The position numbers and the translations under genes were made by a program. This document shows positions 14,006 to 14,043 of a DNA stretch of 14,043 bases, one piece after another. How positions within the stretch are numbered: position 1 is the first letter of the stretch; each line of letters starts with the position of its first letter. The stretch is taken from the NCBI GenBank assembly GCA_016210435.1, contig JACQUF010000383.1, forward strand, positions 1 through 14,043. Direction: 5' to 3'. Under the pieces are notes generated by a model that saw only the letters and a list, made by a program, of their open reading frames with translations, was not told where the DNA came from and did no database searches. The stretch comes from Chloroflexota bacterium (lineage in GTDB: Bacteria; Chloroflexota; Dehalococcoidia; Lucifugimonadales; Lucifugimonadaceae).

Positions 14006-14043
14006 CTACCCGGCCCCAATCGCTAAGCTGCTCCGTATGTGGG

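Noticed and set aside
13952..14018. Complete tRNA or tmRNA end at the right edge
   Set aside because: GGGGCCG at 14018-14012 does not pair properly with CTCCCCC, there is no D-arm, the 5' anticodon strand does not pair, and the acceptor lacks the G-U pair typical of tmRNA.

Overview
This is a high-G+C bacterial window with many GTG/TTG starts. It looks like a piece of a Chloroflexota genome, possibly from the Dehalococcoidia/SAR202 side. That placement rests on gene content: an enolase-superfamily dehydratase/racemase, a PAC2 protein paired with an unknown (beta-alpha)8-like protein, a tyrA-aroA-gmk run and type IV pilus genes. It is inference only; there is no rRNA or other marker here.

Layout. 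On the minus strand, 1-948 is the first 316 codons of a mandelate racemase/galactonate dehydratase-type enzyme running off the left edge. Bases 949-1369 hold a small hairpin and a 96-codon remnant of a YprB-type RNase H-like exonuclease. From 1370 to 7805 lies a compact plus-strand run: PAC2 protein, unknown barrel-like protein, M50 site-2 protease, TyrA-family dehydrogenase, AroA, guanylate kinase, a possible 43-residue ORF, a cluster of three G/C-rich hairpins, and an enoyl-CoA hydratase. The core of this run is aromatic amino acid and chorismate synthesis plus nucleotide metabolism. From 8083 to 11196 is a type IV pilus block (pilB, pilM, pilD), followed by a translationally coupled NarX-type histidine kinase and a response regulator. 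On the minus strand, 13664-12861 is an EAL-domain protein. At the right edge (13952-14005, minus) is the 3' half of a tRNA-Leu(UAG).

The most striking aspect is decay. The pilus and signalling block carries several separate lesions. PilB has lost a segment after its His box, changes frame there, and has an in-frame amber codon further on. PilM lacks its N-terminal part. PilD is a full-length ORF in which both catalytic aspartates appear to be gone. The response regulator begins as a NarL-type receiver and ends as a CheY/OmpR-type receiver, with a frame change at the join. The YprB remnant and the half tRNA are also sharply cut. Either this is a region of real gene erosion next to a possible integration site, or the assembly carries small deletions; read mapping would decide.

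Separately, the TyrA-family enzyme lacks the catalytic His and the prephenate-binding Arg of canonical prephenate dehydrogenases although its ORF is intact and sits just upstream of aroA. No CRISPR array, transposase or integrase was seen.
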